Below are positions 10,182-19,334 of a DNA stretch of 64,000 bases, piece by piece (the first letter of the stretch is position 1; the number at the start of each line of letters is the position of its first letter). Source of the DNA: Suillus spraguei (taxonomy: Eukaryota > Basidiomycota > Agaricomycetes > Boletales > Suillaceae). Position numbers and translations under genes: made by a program. The stretch lies in contig JABCPU010000194.1 of assembly GCA_016800925.1 (NCBI GenBank), positions 1 to 64,000 of the forward strand, in the 5' to 3' direction. The notes beneath the pieces are model-generated. The model was given only the letters and a program-made list of their open reading frames with translations, made no database searches and had not been told where the DNA came from.

Positions 10182-11084
10182 ATGGAATACGAGCGAAAGG
10201 AGAGTTCAAAGTCTTTAACAGCAGAGGAGGATGGGCATTCCTGTTCGGAAAACCACTCTTGCAATCCTTCAAAGCCGAACACAAATATCAGTCAGACTCA
10301 ATCAAAATCTCAGATGATTCTCACTCAACAACCATACGCAATCAGATAGCACAGGGACAAGTCCTAAGAAACACAGAACAGAACACCAGTCTAACTCAAG
10401 ATGTCAAGCAACACCAGAGTCCGATCAGCACTAAAGAACCCAAAGAGCAGCTACCACACATACCAATGGGACAATGGAAGCCAAACACTCTGACTCCAAA
10501 ACAACAAGAACAGCGAAGAGTAAGACAAATATGGAGACGAGCGCAAAGAGTAACAAGAGAGGAAGACCAGAGCACCAATGACCTTAATGAGACAACACTA
10601 CCAGCACCGATCCAAGTCTTAATCAACCCAATCCAAACAGAACAAGAAGAAGGACTCTTATGAGAACTCCCAGATCCACAACCACAAGAGAAAGACATAT
10701 TCACAAGACACACCTGGCCAGACAACCCAGCAAGAATAGCAAGAATCTTAGAAGAGATCAAGCTCGGCGACGACATCACGGAAGATGAGAAACAGCAGCT
10801 AGAAAACTTTGTCCGAAGAAATGCAGATGTCTTCGCACTATCCCTGAAGGAAGTCAAACCTAACCTAAATGTCCCGGAAACAGCAACATTTAACCTATGT
10901 ACCCACCAAAGACCACTAACCCTGGATCAGTCCCGGTTCTTCAGTGCTCGAATTGATGATATGCTAGAAGCAGGAATTATAGAACACGCACCAGCAGAAC
11001 TCGTTAAATGTGCAGCAACGACAGTTGTCACACAAAAAGCACATGAACTTTTGGGACTATCATGGGAGGAACTGTCACGAATTC
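10182..11084 (+). pseudogene. Pol N-terminal region of the second gypsy element (protease end to RT start)
   Basis: The frame reads GEFKVFNSRGGWAFLFGKPLL, then a long polar Gln-rich linker. A stop at 10,661-10,663 precedes the RT entry region (FVRRNADVFALSLKEVKP ... FSARIDDMLEAGIIEHAPAELVKC). The last recognisable family residues are TQKAHELLGLSWEELSRI near 11,085, after which the sequence belongs to another element. The YxDD palm region is absent from this copy. Confidence 0.75.
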
Positions 11085-11295
11085 CAAATACAAATCATTA
11101 CTCTTTTCTTAATTTCCCTAAAGCGTCTAAACTCAGCGCTAAGACAAACACAAACTCCGTCGAAATCCCTATAACCACTTCTATAACCGAACTCCCTGAT
11201 GAAGATGAAGAGATCTTTTATGATGCTATTGGATAAGATAAGATAAGATAGTATCACGTGATCTTAGAACCTTCTAGAATATGATGTCATAACAA

Positions 11296-11554
11296 TGTCA
11301 CAACTATCACATCGTATGATTCTCGTTTCTATTTGATGATTGGTTAGTAGTTTCAAACTCAGTTTATATCTCAGTTTCAATATGTGTATATAGTTAGCTA
11401 GTTTTGCTGTAGTAGTTCTTTAGTTCAAACCTCTTGTATGTATCTACAATTGTAGCAATCCAAGATGTCCTTGCTCCTCTCTCTTTCTCTGTGACAATCC
11501 TAGTTTGAGTCCTAGTCTCTGCCCTAGCGTTAATTCATTTTGTGGGTTGTGACA
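11296..11554 (+). repeat. LTR of the third gypsy element
   Basis: The 259-bp segment starts TGTCACAAC and ends GTTGTGACA, a perfect 9-bp terminal inverted repeat with TG...CA ends. The interior has a TATA-like run (gtgtatatagtta at about 11,383) and CT-rich sequence near 11,480, as expected of promoter and R regions. Flanking five-mers (AACAA, TTAGG) differ, so it is not a clean solo LTR; it sits between an ORF end and a gag leader. Confidence 0.65.
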
Positions 11555-12339
11555 TTAGGTTTGAACTTTAGGAGACTCCAACTCGCATACCGCTGCATAC
11601 TTTTCTTCTGAATTCCTCTTCAACGATAGTACCGTTGTAGACGACTATCAGAAGTCTCTTATCATTTTCTGTACGCGTCTGTAAAGGCACTCGCACTTGC
11701 AGGCCAGTACAAAACGTTTTGTCTTGCCCGACCCTAAAAAAGTCGCGATCTTTCTTCTCTCCTTTGCTCATTTGAGCGCATTTTCTACCAAATAGTCTTT
11801 TGTAGTTAGTAGACCTCTACCAGGCCCAGCCTTACATTGCTGCTGCTAGTAGACGGTGGACGCGCAACATTAGGTGTTCGATCCGTGACCTCAGTGCTGG
11901 CCCAAGACCCTGCCCCCTGCCTGCTGAGCTCTACGATAGTTTCCTTTTTTACGATAGTTTTCTCTTCATACGATAGAAGGTCTAGTCTTCTTCGAAGTAT
12001 TTAGTGGAATTGCCTCGTTGTTCAAGATAGACTGGTCGCTTGTAAGCTTCGGCTGGAAGAGCACCGTGTCCCTCGAGTTTTTCCCACTTGGAAGATCACA
12101 AAAACCTTTACTATAGTTTTCTTAGTTAGTAAATAGGGAAGCGCCTAGTTGGGTTGATTAAAGAACCCTTTAGGACCTGAGTACGTGGTAGATCAGATCA
12201 GATATCGGGGACCGCTCAGTTTTTCATTTACATACTTCTTTTCCCATCTCCTTTTCACCATCTTTCCTATTCGGGTTGACCGTTACAACTAGTCAACCAC
12301 AGACATCAGTAAATCAGGTTCCAGAATACAACTGGTACT
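11555..12339. other. Untranslated leader of the third gypsy element
   Basis: About 785 bases between the LTR and the gag ATG contain no convincing coding frame. Short direct repeats of acgatag occur at 11,932-11,975. The sequence is consistent with a retroelement leader. No canonical primer-binding site is visible just after the LTR. Confidence 0.4.
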
Positions 12340-13242
12340 ATGTCTGCTCCCGCCACTACCATTCACAATGAACAAGCTTTGGCTGAGTATATCGCAAATG
12401 CTATCAATGTTGTGATTGCTCCAGTCCAAGAGCAAGTTCAAAGACTCAAGAATATGAACGATGTCCTACAAGACCAGAATGAAAAACTCCATGAAGAACT
12501 TCGTCAATATAGGGAAAGAATTGATGAGCTGGAAGCAAAACCTACATCAACAGGAGGAGCTCCCAAAATTGCGAAGCCAACAGAGTTCACTGGAGGAAAA
12601 GATTCCATTGACGTTGAAACATTCTTGGCACAAGTATCCCTCTACCTCACACAATATCCCAACGCAATACAACAACAACATCTCAGCTTAATGTTGTCTT
12701 ATCTTAAGGGAAATGCCGGAAAATGGGCAGAACCTTACGTTAAGAAACAAGCTGCAGGAGAATTGGACTTCCAAGACTTCTTAGAAGAGTTTTCACGCAT
12801 GTTTAAAGATGAGAACAAAGAAGCGAAGGCCATCAGAGAATTAGAGACCCTTAGGCAAGGATCTAGTTCTGTTCCAGAATACATTGCATCCTTCAAACAA
12901 AAGTCGGTATTCACAAACTTCTCCGACTATGACCTCCGCCTCAAACTCCGATCTGGTCTACAAACCTGGATCAAAGAACAACTCGCTCATGTTGCGCTCA
13001 AGGACAAAAATACTTTCAATAAATTGGTCGAAAGAGCAGTAGAAATTGGGCAAAACTTTGAAGAGTTGGACGCAGAGAAGAAGCGAAACACCTGGTGGAC
13101 TCCCAAGTCTAACAGTGGAGTTCCTTCTTCATCAAGGGCTGGACCCAGTAACAGTGACGCTCGGAAGGACGATGGGTTGAGAAACTACACCCTATCAGAT
13201 TCGCATCAAAACGAACATCAACAACAGAACAACGTTATAAGT
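12340..13242 (+). CDS. Gag of the third gypsy element, C-terminus truncated
   Basis: About 301 residues are open from a clear ATG. Residues about 25-62 form a coiled coil (VQRLKNMNDVLQDQNEKL...). The Retrotrans_gag/capsid domain follows at about residues 75-245 (KPTEFTGGKDSIDVETFLAQ ... WAEPYVK ... FLEEFSRMF ... LETLRQGSSSVPEYIASF). The part that normally carries the CCHC knuckle is missing: after …QQNNVISHT the frame runs without a stop into RNase H sequence of the second element. In the family Gag assembles the particle. The open frame suggests that this block is younger than its surroundings, or has been fortunate. Confidence 0.8.
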
Positions 13243-15090
13243 CATACATACCTGCTCAAATTTGCTGCACTGAAGTTTGCGCTTGATAAGTTCTCGAATA
13301 TCATTTGGGGTTTCCCAGTTGAAATAGAAACTGACTGCAATGCACTGAAGGACACCCTACTCAACCCTAACCTCACAGCAGCACATGCATGATGGAGGGA
13401 AGGCATCCTATCATACAACATTAGAGATGTCCAACACATCCCAGGAAAACTCAATGTCGTAGCAGATGGGCTAAGCCGCAAATGGGAAGGACAACCAAGA
13501 GTACACAGTGACAGAAGCGAATGGACTGTTAATGAGGACTGGGAAGCATGAATGGGACTAACCAATGATATTCTACAGATATCAAAAGCGAGTCCAGAGG
13601 TAGAAGCACTACAGGACCGATTCACGAATGAACCAGTGTTCCAAGAGGTAATAGAAGCAATTAACAACCTAGATCACAGTGAAGACCTCTGGAAGAGAAA
13701 ACGAGCAAGACACCAAGCTTCGGAATACCTCATTGAAGACAGCAAGCTATGGCGCCTGAAAGGAAGCAACACATCAAGAGCCAGATCAAGGGTTGAGTGC
13801 GTTACAAAAGAGGAAGCTAAGGAACTAGCCAAGAAAACCCACCTAGAAGGAGGACATTGGGGACAGGACACAATCAAGCTAACACTTTTGGACCGCATAT
13901 GTAGCCCAAAACTCGATGCATCAATTCTAGAGGCTATCAAAGACTGCGCTAAGTGCAAAAATTTCAGTCCTACATACATGCACTCACTACTAGAACCGAT
14001 CACCAGACAACACCTGTTCGAGCTCTTAGTCAGAGACTACCTATCCTTACCCAAAGGAAAAGGAGGATATACTACACTGGGAGTGTATCTAGACACCTTC
14101 TCGCAGCACATATGGGCGTTCAAGTACAAGACCGCAGGAAGCACAAGAACCACAATCGACAGCCTCTCACAAATATTTAACGCATTTACCGCACCGGAAA
14201 CGTTCATGGCCAATGGAGGAAAGCACTTCAATAATGATGCGGTGAGAGACTTTTGCACTTCAAGAACAAGTAAATTACACACCGTAGCAGCATATTCACC
14301 ATGGGTAAATGGCCTCGTGGAAGGAACAAACAAACTGTTACTCCATGTTCTGAAACGCTTATGCGCACCAGAATTAGGAGAAGACAGCAGCCAAGAAACA
14401 ACAGAAGACACACCTCCATGGGCCTGGCCAGATCACCTAGATGAAGCCATCCACGCACTCAATCATCGCCTCCTCCCAAACCTCAAATTCTCACCAAAGG
14501 AACTCCTGCTAGGACTAATTGTGAACACTCCCCCTACACCAATAGAAGAAAGTACTTCAGTACTTCGAAATGCAGACACATCAACACAAATAGCATATGT
14601 TGAGCAGCAGCGCCTGGATGGCTACGAGGAAGCAGTCAAAAATGCAATCAGGAAGAAAGTGGCATTCGACAAAAAACTCTTACAGAAAGCACCCGGGGAA
14701 GTTGTTTTCAAAATTGGTCAATTAGTTCAAGTTTACTGCAGCAATTGAGATTACACATTCAAGACAGAACAGAAACTAATTCCAAAATGGTCAGTACCAC
14801 GCTGAATACAAGCCCGAAACCTGAATTCGTACAAACTTGAAACCATGGAAGGTGGCCCAATACAAGGAGACTTTAGCACGAGACATCTACACACGTTCAC
14901 ACCAAGGGCAGGAACAAAGCTCACAGAGGAACAGGAAACATACAAGAGGAAGCTCAAAGAAAAAGCAAAGAAGGAAGACACAGGATGCAGAGAGGATACA
15001 AGCAACGAGGAAACGGAAAAGGAGAAAGAAACAACGAGCATGTATGAAGAAGACGATGATGAAGACACGCAAGAAGAAGAACTCAATTGA
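13243..15090 (+). pseudogene. RNase H C-terminus and integrase of the second gypsy element
   Basis: The frame opens in RNase H (LKFALDKFSNIIWGFPVE, then PGKLNVVADGLSRKWEGQ). After stops at 13,390 and 13,549 there is a long open integrase frame (13,552-14,748). It has an HHCC zinc domain (GGHWGQD ... CAKCKNF), the core with the first Asp in VRDYLSLP, and TFMANGGKHFNN, where the second catalytic Asp is replaced by Asn. The Glu in GLVEGTNKLLL is present. A basic and acidic low-complexity tail ends at 15,090. The Asp-to-Asn change alone should abolish strand transfer. Confidence 0.85.
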
Positions 15091-15376
15091 GAATCAAGAG
15101 TGGCATCGAGTGGCATCAAGGGCAGCACCAGTTGTTTTTAGGGGGGTGCATGGAGTAGGGGGTTCTAGGGCAGAGAGGTAGCAGAGAGGCTCTCAAGGGA
15201 GATTCTGAGAGGCTTAGTCAGCCAGAACAAGCACCTAGCACACTTGTCATTACATACAACATCACACAGAGTCAAGCAGTCAGCACCTAGCACTACTCCA
15301 GCGAGAATGGCACATCCTTACCTCTGTCCTCAAGAGATGAGCATCCTCCATCAGTAAAAACCCATGGTTCTTAATC

Positions 15377-15852
15377 TGTTACGACTGGGGTGGCATCACC
15401 AGCGACAGTGAAAAGACACTGACGGTCTGCTGGGAAGTTCTACAATGTCCAGAAGAGGACAAGGTGAAAGTACAAGGAACGCGTTCCAAGTACGATCAAG
15501 GGTTCGGCCTCAAAGACAAGTCTAAGAGGTTCTACAAGAATAGAGACTAAGACTAAGGAGTGCTTAGACTTAGAGACGATTCAAGACGACTTAGGTTGGA
15601 GACTTAAGCAAAGGAAGTTCCAGGTAAAACCCAGTAAGATTAAAGTAAAGTGTACAAGTGTAATACAATGTGCTTAAATAGGTCAATATGTGCGCACGGA
15701 CCAAGAGAGACGTGAGAACATAAGTGTGTATCCAAAGAAGGAAGGCAACTATAGTACAGATGCGTTTGAGCATATGAATCAGAGTCATGTTATGTAATAT
15801 ACAAGTAAAGGGGACAAAGAGAAAATGAATAGGGGCATGTATGACTGTAACA
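15377..15852 (-). repeat. Solo LTR of the chromovirus family with TAATC target duplication
   Basis: The reverse complement of this 476-bp segment matches the LTRs at 761 and 7,458 over its length, with TGTTAC/GTAACA ends. The five bases before it (15,372-15,376) and after it (15,853-15,857) are both TAATC. No internal sequence accompanies it. It is a solo LTR left by LTR-LTR recombination after an insertion in the opposite orientation to the tandem copies. Confidence 0.95.
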
Positions 15853-16364
15853 TAATCTGTCTTAATCAGCTTAACTGACTTAGCTGAAAACTTGTCAGCT
15901 CTCTCCTGCATCATTTACTTGGCATATCCCATATTTTTTTAGTGTGAAATATAATAAAACATGCATAACAATATAGCTCAACAATTTTTTTCTGAACATG
16001 TTCAAGTTGAAATTTTGGCTAAGTAGACCAAGACAATTAATGTTAGCGACCTTGCCAGGTGCTAATGGACTTGAGTGGTGTCTGCGACAGGTGCTCTATC
16101 AAGAGCAGCAGCCTGTGCGTATTGGTCCCCTAGCGTGGAGTGCGCTAGTTGCATTGGTCGGAGGTGGGAGCTACGCGCTGTCTCACGACCTACGTCACAG
16201 GGACGAGGTTCTTGACGACGATCAAAGACGTAGAAGCGATGAGCTTCTACAAAGTTTGAATAGAGACGATAAGCTTATAAAAAGCTTATCGAAAGGAAGT
16301 TCAGGGTCGAAGATCAAGTAGATTCAAGTTAAAGAAGTACAAAGGCTATCTGCACGTATTTATA

Positions 16365-16575
16365 CAGTGGCTCAAAAAACTGTCCGCATGTTTTGGCATT
16401 TTTCACTATCTATAATATTGTGTGAGAACAAACAAATGCCTCAAAAACATGCTTATACCACATTTTAGTATGGCTTCAGGGCTTTCATTTGAGCCCTACA
16501 CCGTGGGAATCGGTGGAGATATGGTGGAGATACAAGGCTCACAAAATGGTGACTCATGCGGACAGTTTTTTGACT
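16365..16575 (+). repeat. Left terminal inverted repeat of the Tc1/mariner element
   Basis: About 211 bp are inverted relative to 17,771-17,981. The outer end contains TCAAAAAACTGTCCGCATG, and the inner end contains the same 19 bases inverted, so the repeat itself has inverted ends. Confidence 0.9.
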
Positions 16576-16604
16576 CAAGTATTTTACAGTAATAACCAGG
16601 TATT

Positions 16605-17621
16605 CTAGTATTTTGTATGACCTCCCTTGGCTTTAATTACTGCCTCTATCCTTCTAGGCATACTCTCAATTAATTTCTGGCAATCCTCAGCTGTGATCTT
16701 CCCCCATTCCACTGCTACTCTCTCCCAAAGCTCCCATACTCCTTTAGGGGGGTTTTCATAGGCTTGAAGCTTTTTCTTGAGTGTTCCCCAGAGATGTTCA
16801 ATGACATTGACATCAGGAGACTGTGCTGGCCAGTCAAGAACATTGATGTTATGTTCTTCAAACCATTCCCTAGCTCTTCTGGATGTGTGCTTGGGATCAT
16901 TATCCTGTTGGAAAATGATATCTTCTTCATCAATCCCTGATTCTGCCAAGCTAGGCAGCAAGTGGTCATTTAAAATGTCCACATACTGCTCAGCATTCAT
17001 CTTCCCCTCAACCTCAGCAAGCATTCCCACACCATTCCATCCCATACAGCCCCATACCATTAAAGAACCTCCTCCAAACTTGACAGTCCCATTAACCTCT
17101 CTGTCTGTTAGGCCATCTCCCTTCTTTTTCCATACATACACCTTCCCATCTGACCCAATCCTATTGATTTTGGTCTCATCTGACCATATAACACGCTTCC
17201 AGTCCTCTACAGTCCAGTGTTGATGAGCTAAGGCAAAGGCTAGTCTTCTCTGCCTATGTTTGATGGAGAGAAGAGGCTTTTTCTTCTTTGTTACTGCCTT
17301 GAGATGAGCTGCCTTGAGAACATTCCTCACAGTTTGTGAAGAGACAGGGGTAGTGATGGTGGAATTGATATAATGGGTGGCTTGGACAGCATTATCAGCC
17401 TTTCCTGTAGTGATATGTTGGATAATAGCCCTTTTGTCAGTAGAGGTAAGCTTGGATGGACATCCTCCACAAGAGTTTTCCTTGTCTGGGTGGCTTTCTT
17501 TGATGAACTTGGCCACAGTGGACTTGCATACTCCAGTTCTAGAGGAAATTTGGCGAGCAGAGAGGCCAGCATAAGACAGAGAGAGGATATTATCTCTTTG
17601 AGCAGAGGAGATGGCTTTCAT
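16605..17621 (-). CDS. Tc1-family transposase, intact (DD34E)
   Basis: The enzyme excises the element and inserts it at TA sites, acting in the nucleus on the terminal inverted repeats. I take the Met at 17,619-17,621, giving 338 aa, the usual Tc1 length. The frame is open 26 codons further upstream, but that extension is hydrophobic, AT-rich and unlike the family. Residues about 1-110 hold two helix-turn-helix motifs (SYAGLSARQISSRTGV; a second HTH near SSQTVRNVLK). The catalytic triad is visible: Asp in VIWSDETKIN, Asp in FQQDNDPKHTS and Glu in SPDVNVIEHLW, with 34 residues between the last two. There are no internal stops or frameshifts. Nothing suggests host co-option; the gene lies within its own inverted repeats. 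Confidence 0.95.
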   Translation of the reverse strand: MKAISSAQRDNILSLSYAGLSARQISSRTGVCKSTVAKFIKESHPDKENSCGGCPSKLTSTDKRAIIQHITTGKADNAVQATHYINSTITTPVSSQTVRNVLKAAHLKAVTKKKKPLLSIKHRQRRLAFALAHQHWTVEDWKRVIWSDETKINRIGSDGKVYVWKKKGDGLTDREVNGTVKFGGGSLMVWGCMGWNGVGMLAEVEGKMNAEQYVDILNDHLLPSLAESGIDEEDIIFQQDNDPKHTSRRAREWFEEHNINVLDWPAQSPDVNVIEHLWGTLKKKLQAYENPPKGVWELWERVAVEWGKITAEDCQKLIESMPRRIEAVIKAKGGHTKY

Positions 17622-17770
17622 GGTGATTATGACTATGATACATGAGATATTCTGGTTTATATAGTTAGATATAGTCATAAAATAACATAATGACACCACT
17701 TTATAATTTATATAATAGTGGCATGATTTTTATGGTGTCATAAATAATGATTTATATAGTTTTAATATAC

Positions 17771-17981
17771 ACTCAAAAAACTGTCCACATGAGTCATCAT
17801 TTTATAAGCCTTATATCTCCACCATATCTCCGCCGATTCCCACGGTGTAGGGCTCAAATAAAAGCCCTGAAGCCATACTACAATGTGGTATAAGTATGTC
17901 CTTGAGGAATTTGTTCATTCTCACACAATATCATAGATAGTGAAAAATGTCAAAACATGTGGACAGTTTTTTGAGCCACTG
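17771..17981 (-). repeat. Right terminal inverted repeat of the Tc1/mariner element
   Basis: This is the partner of 16,365-16,575. Both its outer and inner ends carry CTCAAAAAACTGTCCACATG in inverted orientation. The A (ACATG) replaces the G (GCATG) found in both copies of the left repeat. Confidence 0.9.
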
Positions 17982-18552
17982 TACGTAAGATTGGAGCAGA
18001 GCACAAATACGTAAGTATTGCTGAATTAGGTATGAAGTCAGACAGCCAATAAGAGGACGCATGCTCATAAACAAGTCAGAGGCGTATCAACCAATGAGAG
18101 TGCACACGTGTGCGAAGGGGTCATAAGTAAGGAGCCGAAGATATAAAGGGTACGAGCCAATGAGGCGACGCATGAGTCAAGAAAGGTAAATGGTAAAAGG
18201 ATAAAGCATAACACGATACCAAGACGTCCTTGAAGGTAGACAGGGGTTCCCTGTGAACTGAGTGGGTGTGCGTGTTGAAGCGCAAGGTAATGCGATGAGT
18301 GCAGAGGAGGTGCTTGAAGCGCGTGAAGCGAGAGAGGCGCGTATAGGCATGAATGAGATAGAAGGCACGCAAAGAGGGTGTGTTCAGCAACGATGGAGGA
18401 GACAGGCATAGGCGAGGTAAGGAGTGACAATGACAAGCCAGATGAGGTAGCGGAGGACGAGGATGGAGGCCTCATCAGGACGAGAGTAGATGGCGACGCA
18501 TAGGAGGAAAAATGATAGTAGGGGCGCAAGAAGGTGTTCTTGTAACAATTAA

Positions 18553-19334
18553 GTGCAATTTAAGGCAGCTTAAGTAACATGATATTTTACTGATGTCTCT
18601 AATGCAAAGGCCATAACACCACTCATACACTTTGTCAACAGTACTGGAAGAATGAAATCCACATTCAGTGAAATTCCCCCTCTTCACGCTGAATCAGATA
18701 ACAATTATAATTTAAGCCCAGACTAACCAATGAACGCACCCCAACAACACCCAGGTGCTCAAACCCCTCACTTGTCAATGCAGGGCAACAGGCGCCATCC
18801 TTTGGCCCAAATGGAGACTAGGATGCAAGGAGACTCAAGAGATAGATGGGTACTGAGATTTTCACTGCAGAGTTACACAGTTTGGAAGGTTTTATCAGCA
18901 GCACATTGTGCTGGACCCACATCAGCAAAACACTTATGTACTATACAGGGAAGTCCCCCTATGTACAGTGCTGTGCAGTGCTGTGTAGTGCTGCACAGCA
19001 CTGGAGATATGGGGACCTCACATTTGGGTTTTGCTGATGCACCCTACCTCTTTCTTTCTTTCCACACTCCATCCACTCCCCTCATGCAATGACTGCTTTG
19101 GCGATCCGAGTACATGTATATTCCTTAACCTACGACAGGCACATACACACACAACATGTATCACTACAGCCCCGAGGAGTAGCAGACTCGTGCATCTACA
19201 ACAGCTGGCATGAATGGCGGACTGGTGGAGGTCAACCCTCCACCAGGGCATTTGCAGAGTAGGAGACGCGGCGGGGGACACCTGTGTCCCCATTCCTAGA
19301 TAGAAGTGTCCTACATAGGGTACAATACCACATA
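18553..19334. other. Non-coding stretch with several strong hairpins
   Basis: No supported gene is present. The notable content is inverted repeats. These are a long imperfect hairpin at about 18,912-19,045 (separate entry), CTGGTGGAGG paired with CCTCCACCAG at about 19,222-19,246, and GGGGACAC paired with GTGTCCCC at about 19,274-19,292. The stretch lies between the ATTAA solo LTR and the truncated gypsy copy and may be the remains of small non-autonomous elements. Confidence 0.5.
18912..19045. repeat. Long imperfect inverted repeat (foldback, about 130 bp)
   Basis: From the outside in, three blocks pair: CATCAGCAAAAC with GTTTTGCTGATG, GTCCCC with GGGGAC, and CAGTGCTGTGCAG (18,966-18,978) with CTGCACAGCACTG (18,991-19,003). 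About 12 bases form the loop. Spacer lengths differ by about a dozen bases on the two arms. It could be a MITE-like foldback or, if transcribed, a hairpin RNA precursor. Confidence 0.75.

Larger units (their letters stand above)
11085..13242 (+). mobile_element. Block from a third gypsy element: ORF end, LTR, leader and gag
   Basis: Within the second element lies a block in the order: an ORF end with an acidic tail (…LPDEDEEIFYDAIG, stop at 11,234-11,236), a 259-bp LTR (11,296-11,554), a roughly 785-bp leader, and an intact gag start (12,340). Gag is cut at about 13,242, where the RNase H of the second element resumes. The order end-LTR-start is what one would see across the junction of two tandem copies or of a one-LTR circle. 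I see no target duplication at the two edges, so the block may equally be the residue of deletions. Confidence 0.55.
8016..15150 (+). mobile_element. Second Ty3/gypsy element, decayed and interrupted by later insertions
   Basis: The parts lie in order: primer-binding site (8,016), Gag/protease (8,544-9,211), a 970-bp insertion (9,212-10,181), the pol N-terminal region (10,186-11,084), a block from another gypsy element (11,085-13,242), and RNase H plus integrase (13,243-15,090). A polypurine-like tract (tttttagggggg) follows at about 15,135. The RT palm is missing, replaced by the third-element block. A second, 5'-truncated copy of the same family is at about 19,335-21,440. Confidence 0.8.
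16365..17981 (-). mobile_element. Tc1/mariner DNA transposon, apparently complete
   Basis: The 1,617-bp element is flanked by TA on each side (16,363-16,364 and 17,982-17,983), the Tc1/mariner target duplication. It has long terminal inverted repeats of about 211 bp starting CAGTGGCTCAAAAAACTG. It encodes one uninterrupted transposase on the minus strand. It sits inside a solo LTR and so is the younger of the two. Intact ends, intact target duplication and an open transposase make it a candidate for a recently active copy. Confidence 0.95.
16041..18547. mobile_element. Solo LTR (about 890 bp) with ATTAA target duplication, split by a Tc1/mariner element
   Basis: The segment starts TGTTAGCG and ends CTTGTAACA, with ATTAA on both flanks (16,036-16,040 and 18,548-18,552). 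Subtracting the Tc1 element and one TA leaves about 888 bp of non-coding sequence. It contains several CCAAT motifs (about 18,049-18,155) and a TATAAAGG at about 18,144, as in an LTR promoter region. The perfect five-base duplication and TGTTA/TAACA ends support a solo LTR, of a family different from the others in this window. Orientation is uncertain. Confidence 0.75.

Noticed and set aside
15998..16321. 107-codon plus-strand frame before the Tc1 element
   Set aside because: It runs across the target duplication and the start of the ATTAA solo LTR, so it is a chance frame inside an LTR.
17622..17699. 26-codon N-terminal extension of the transposase
   Set aside because: AT-rich, hydrophobic and longer than the family; the internal Met gives the standard length.
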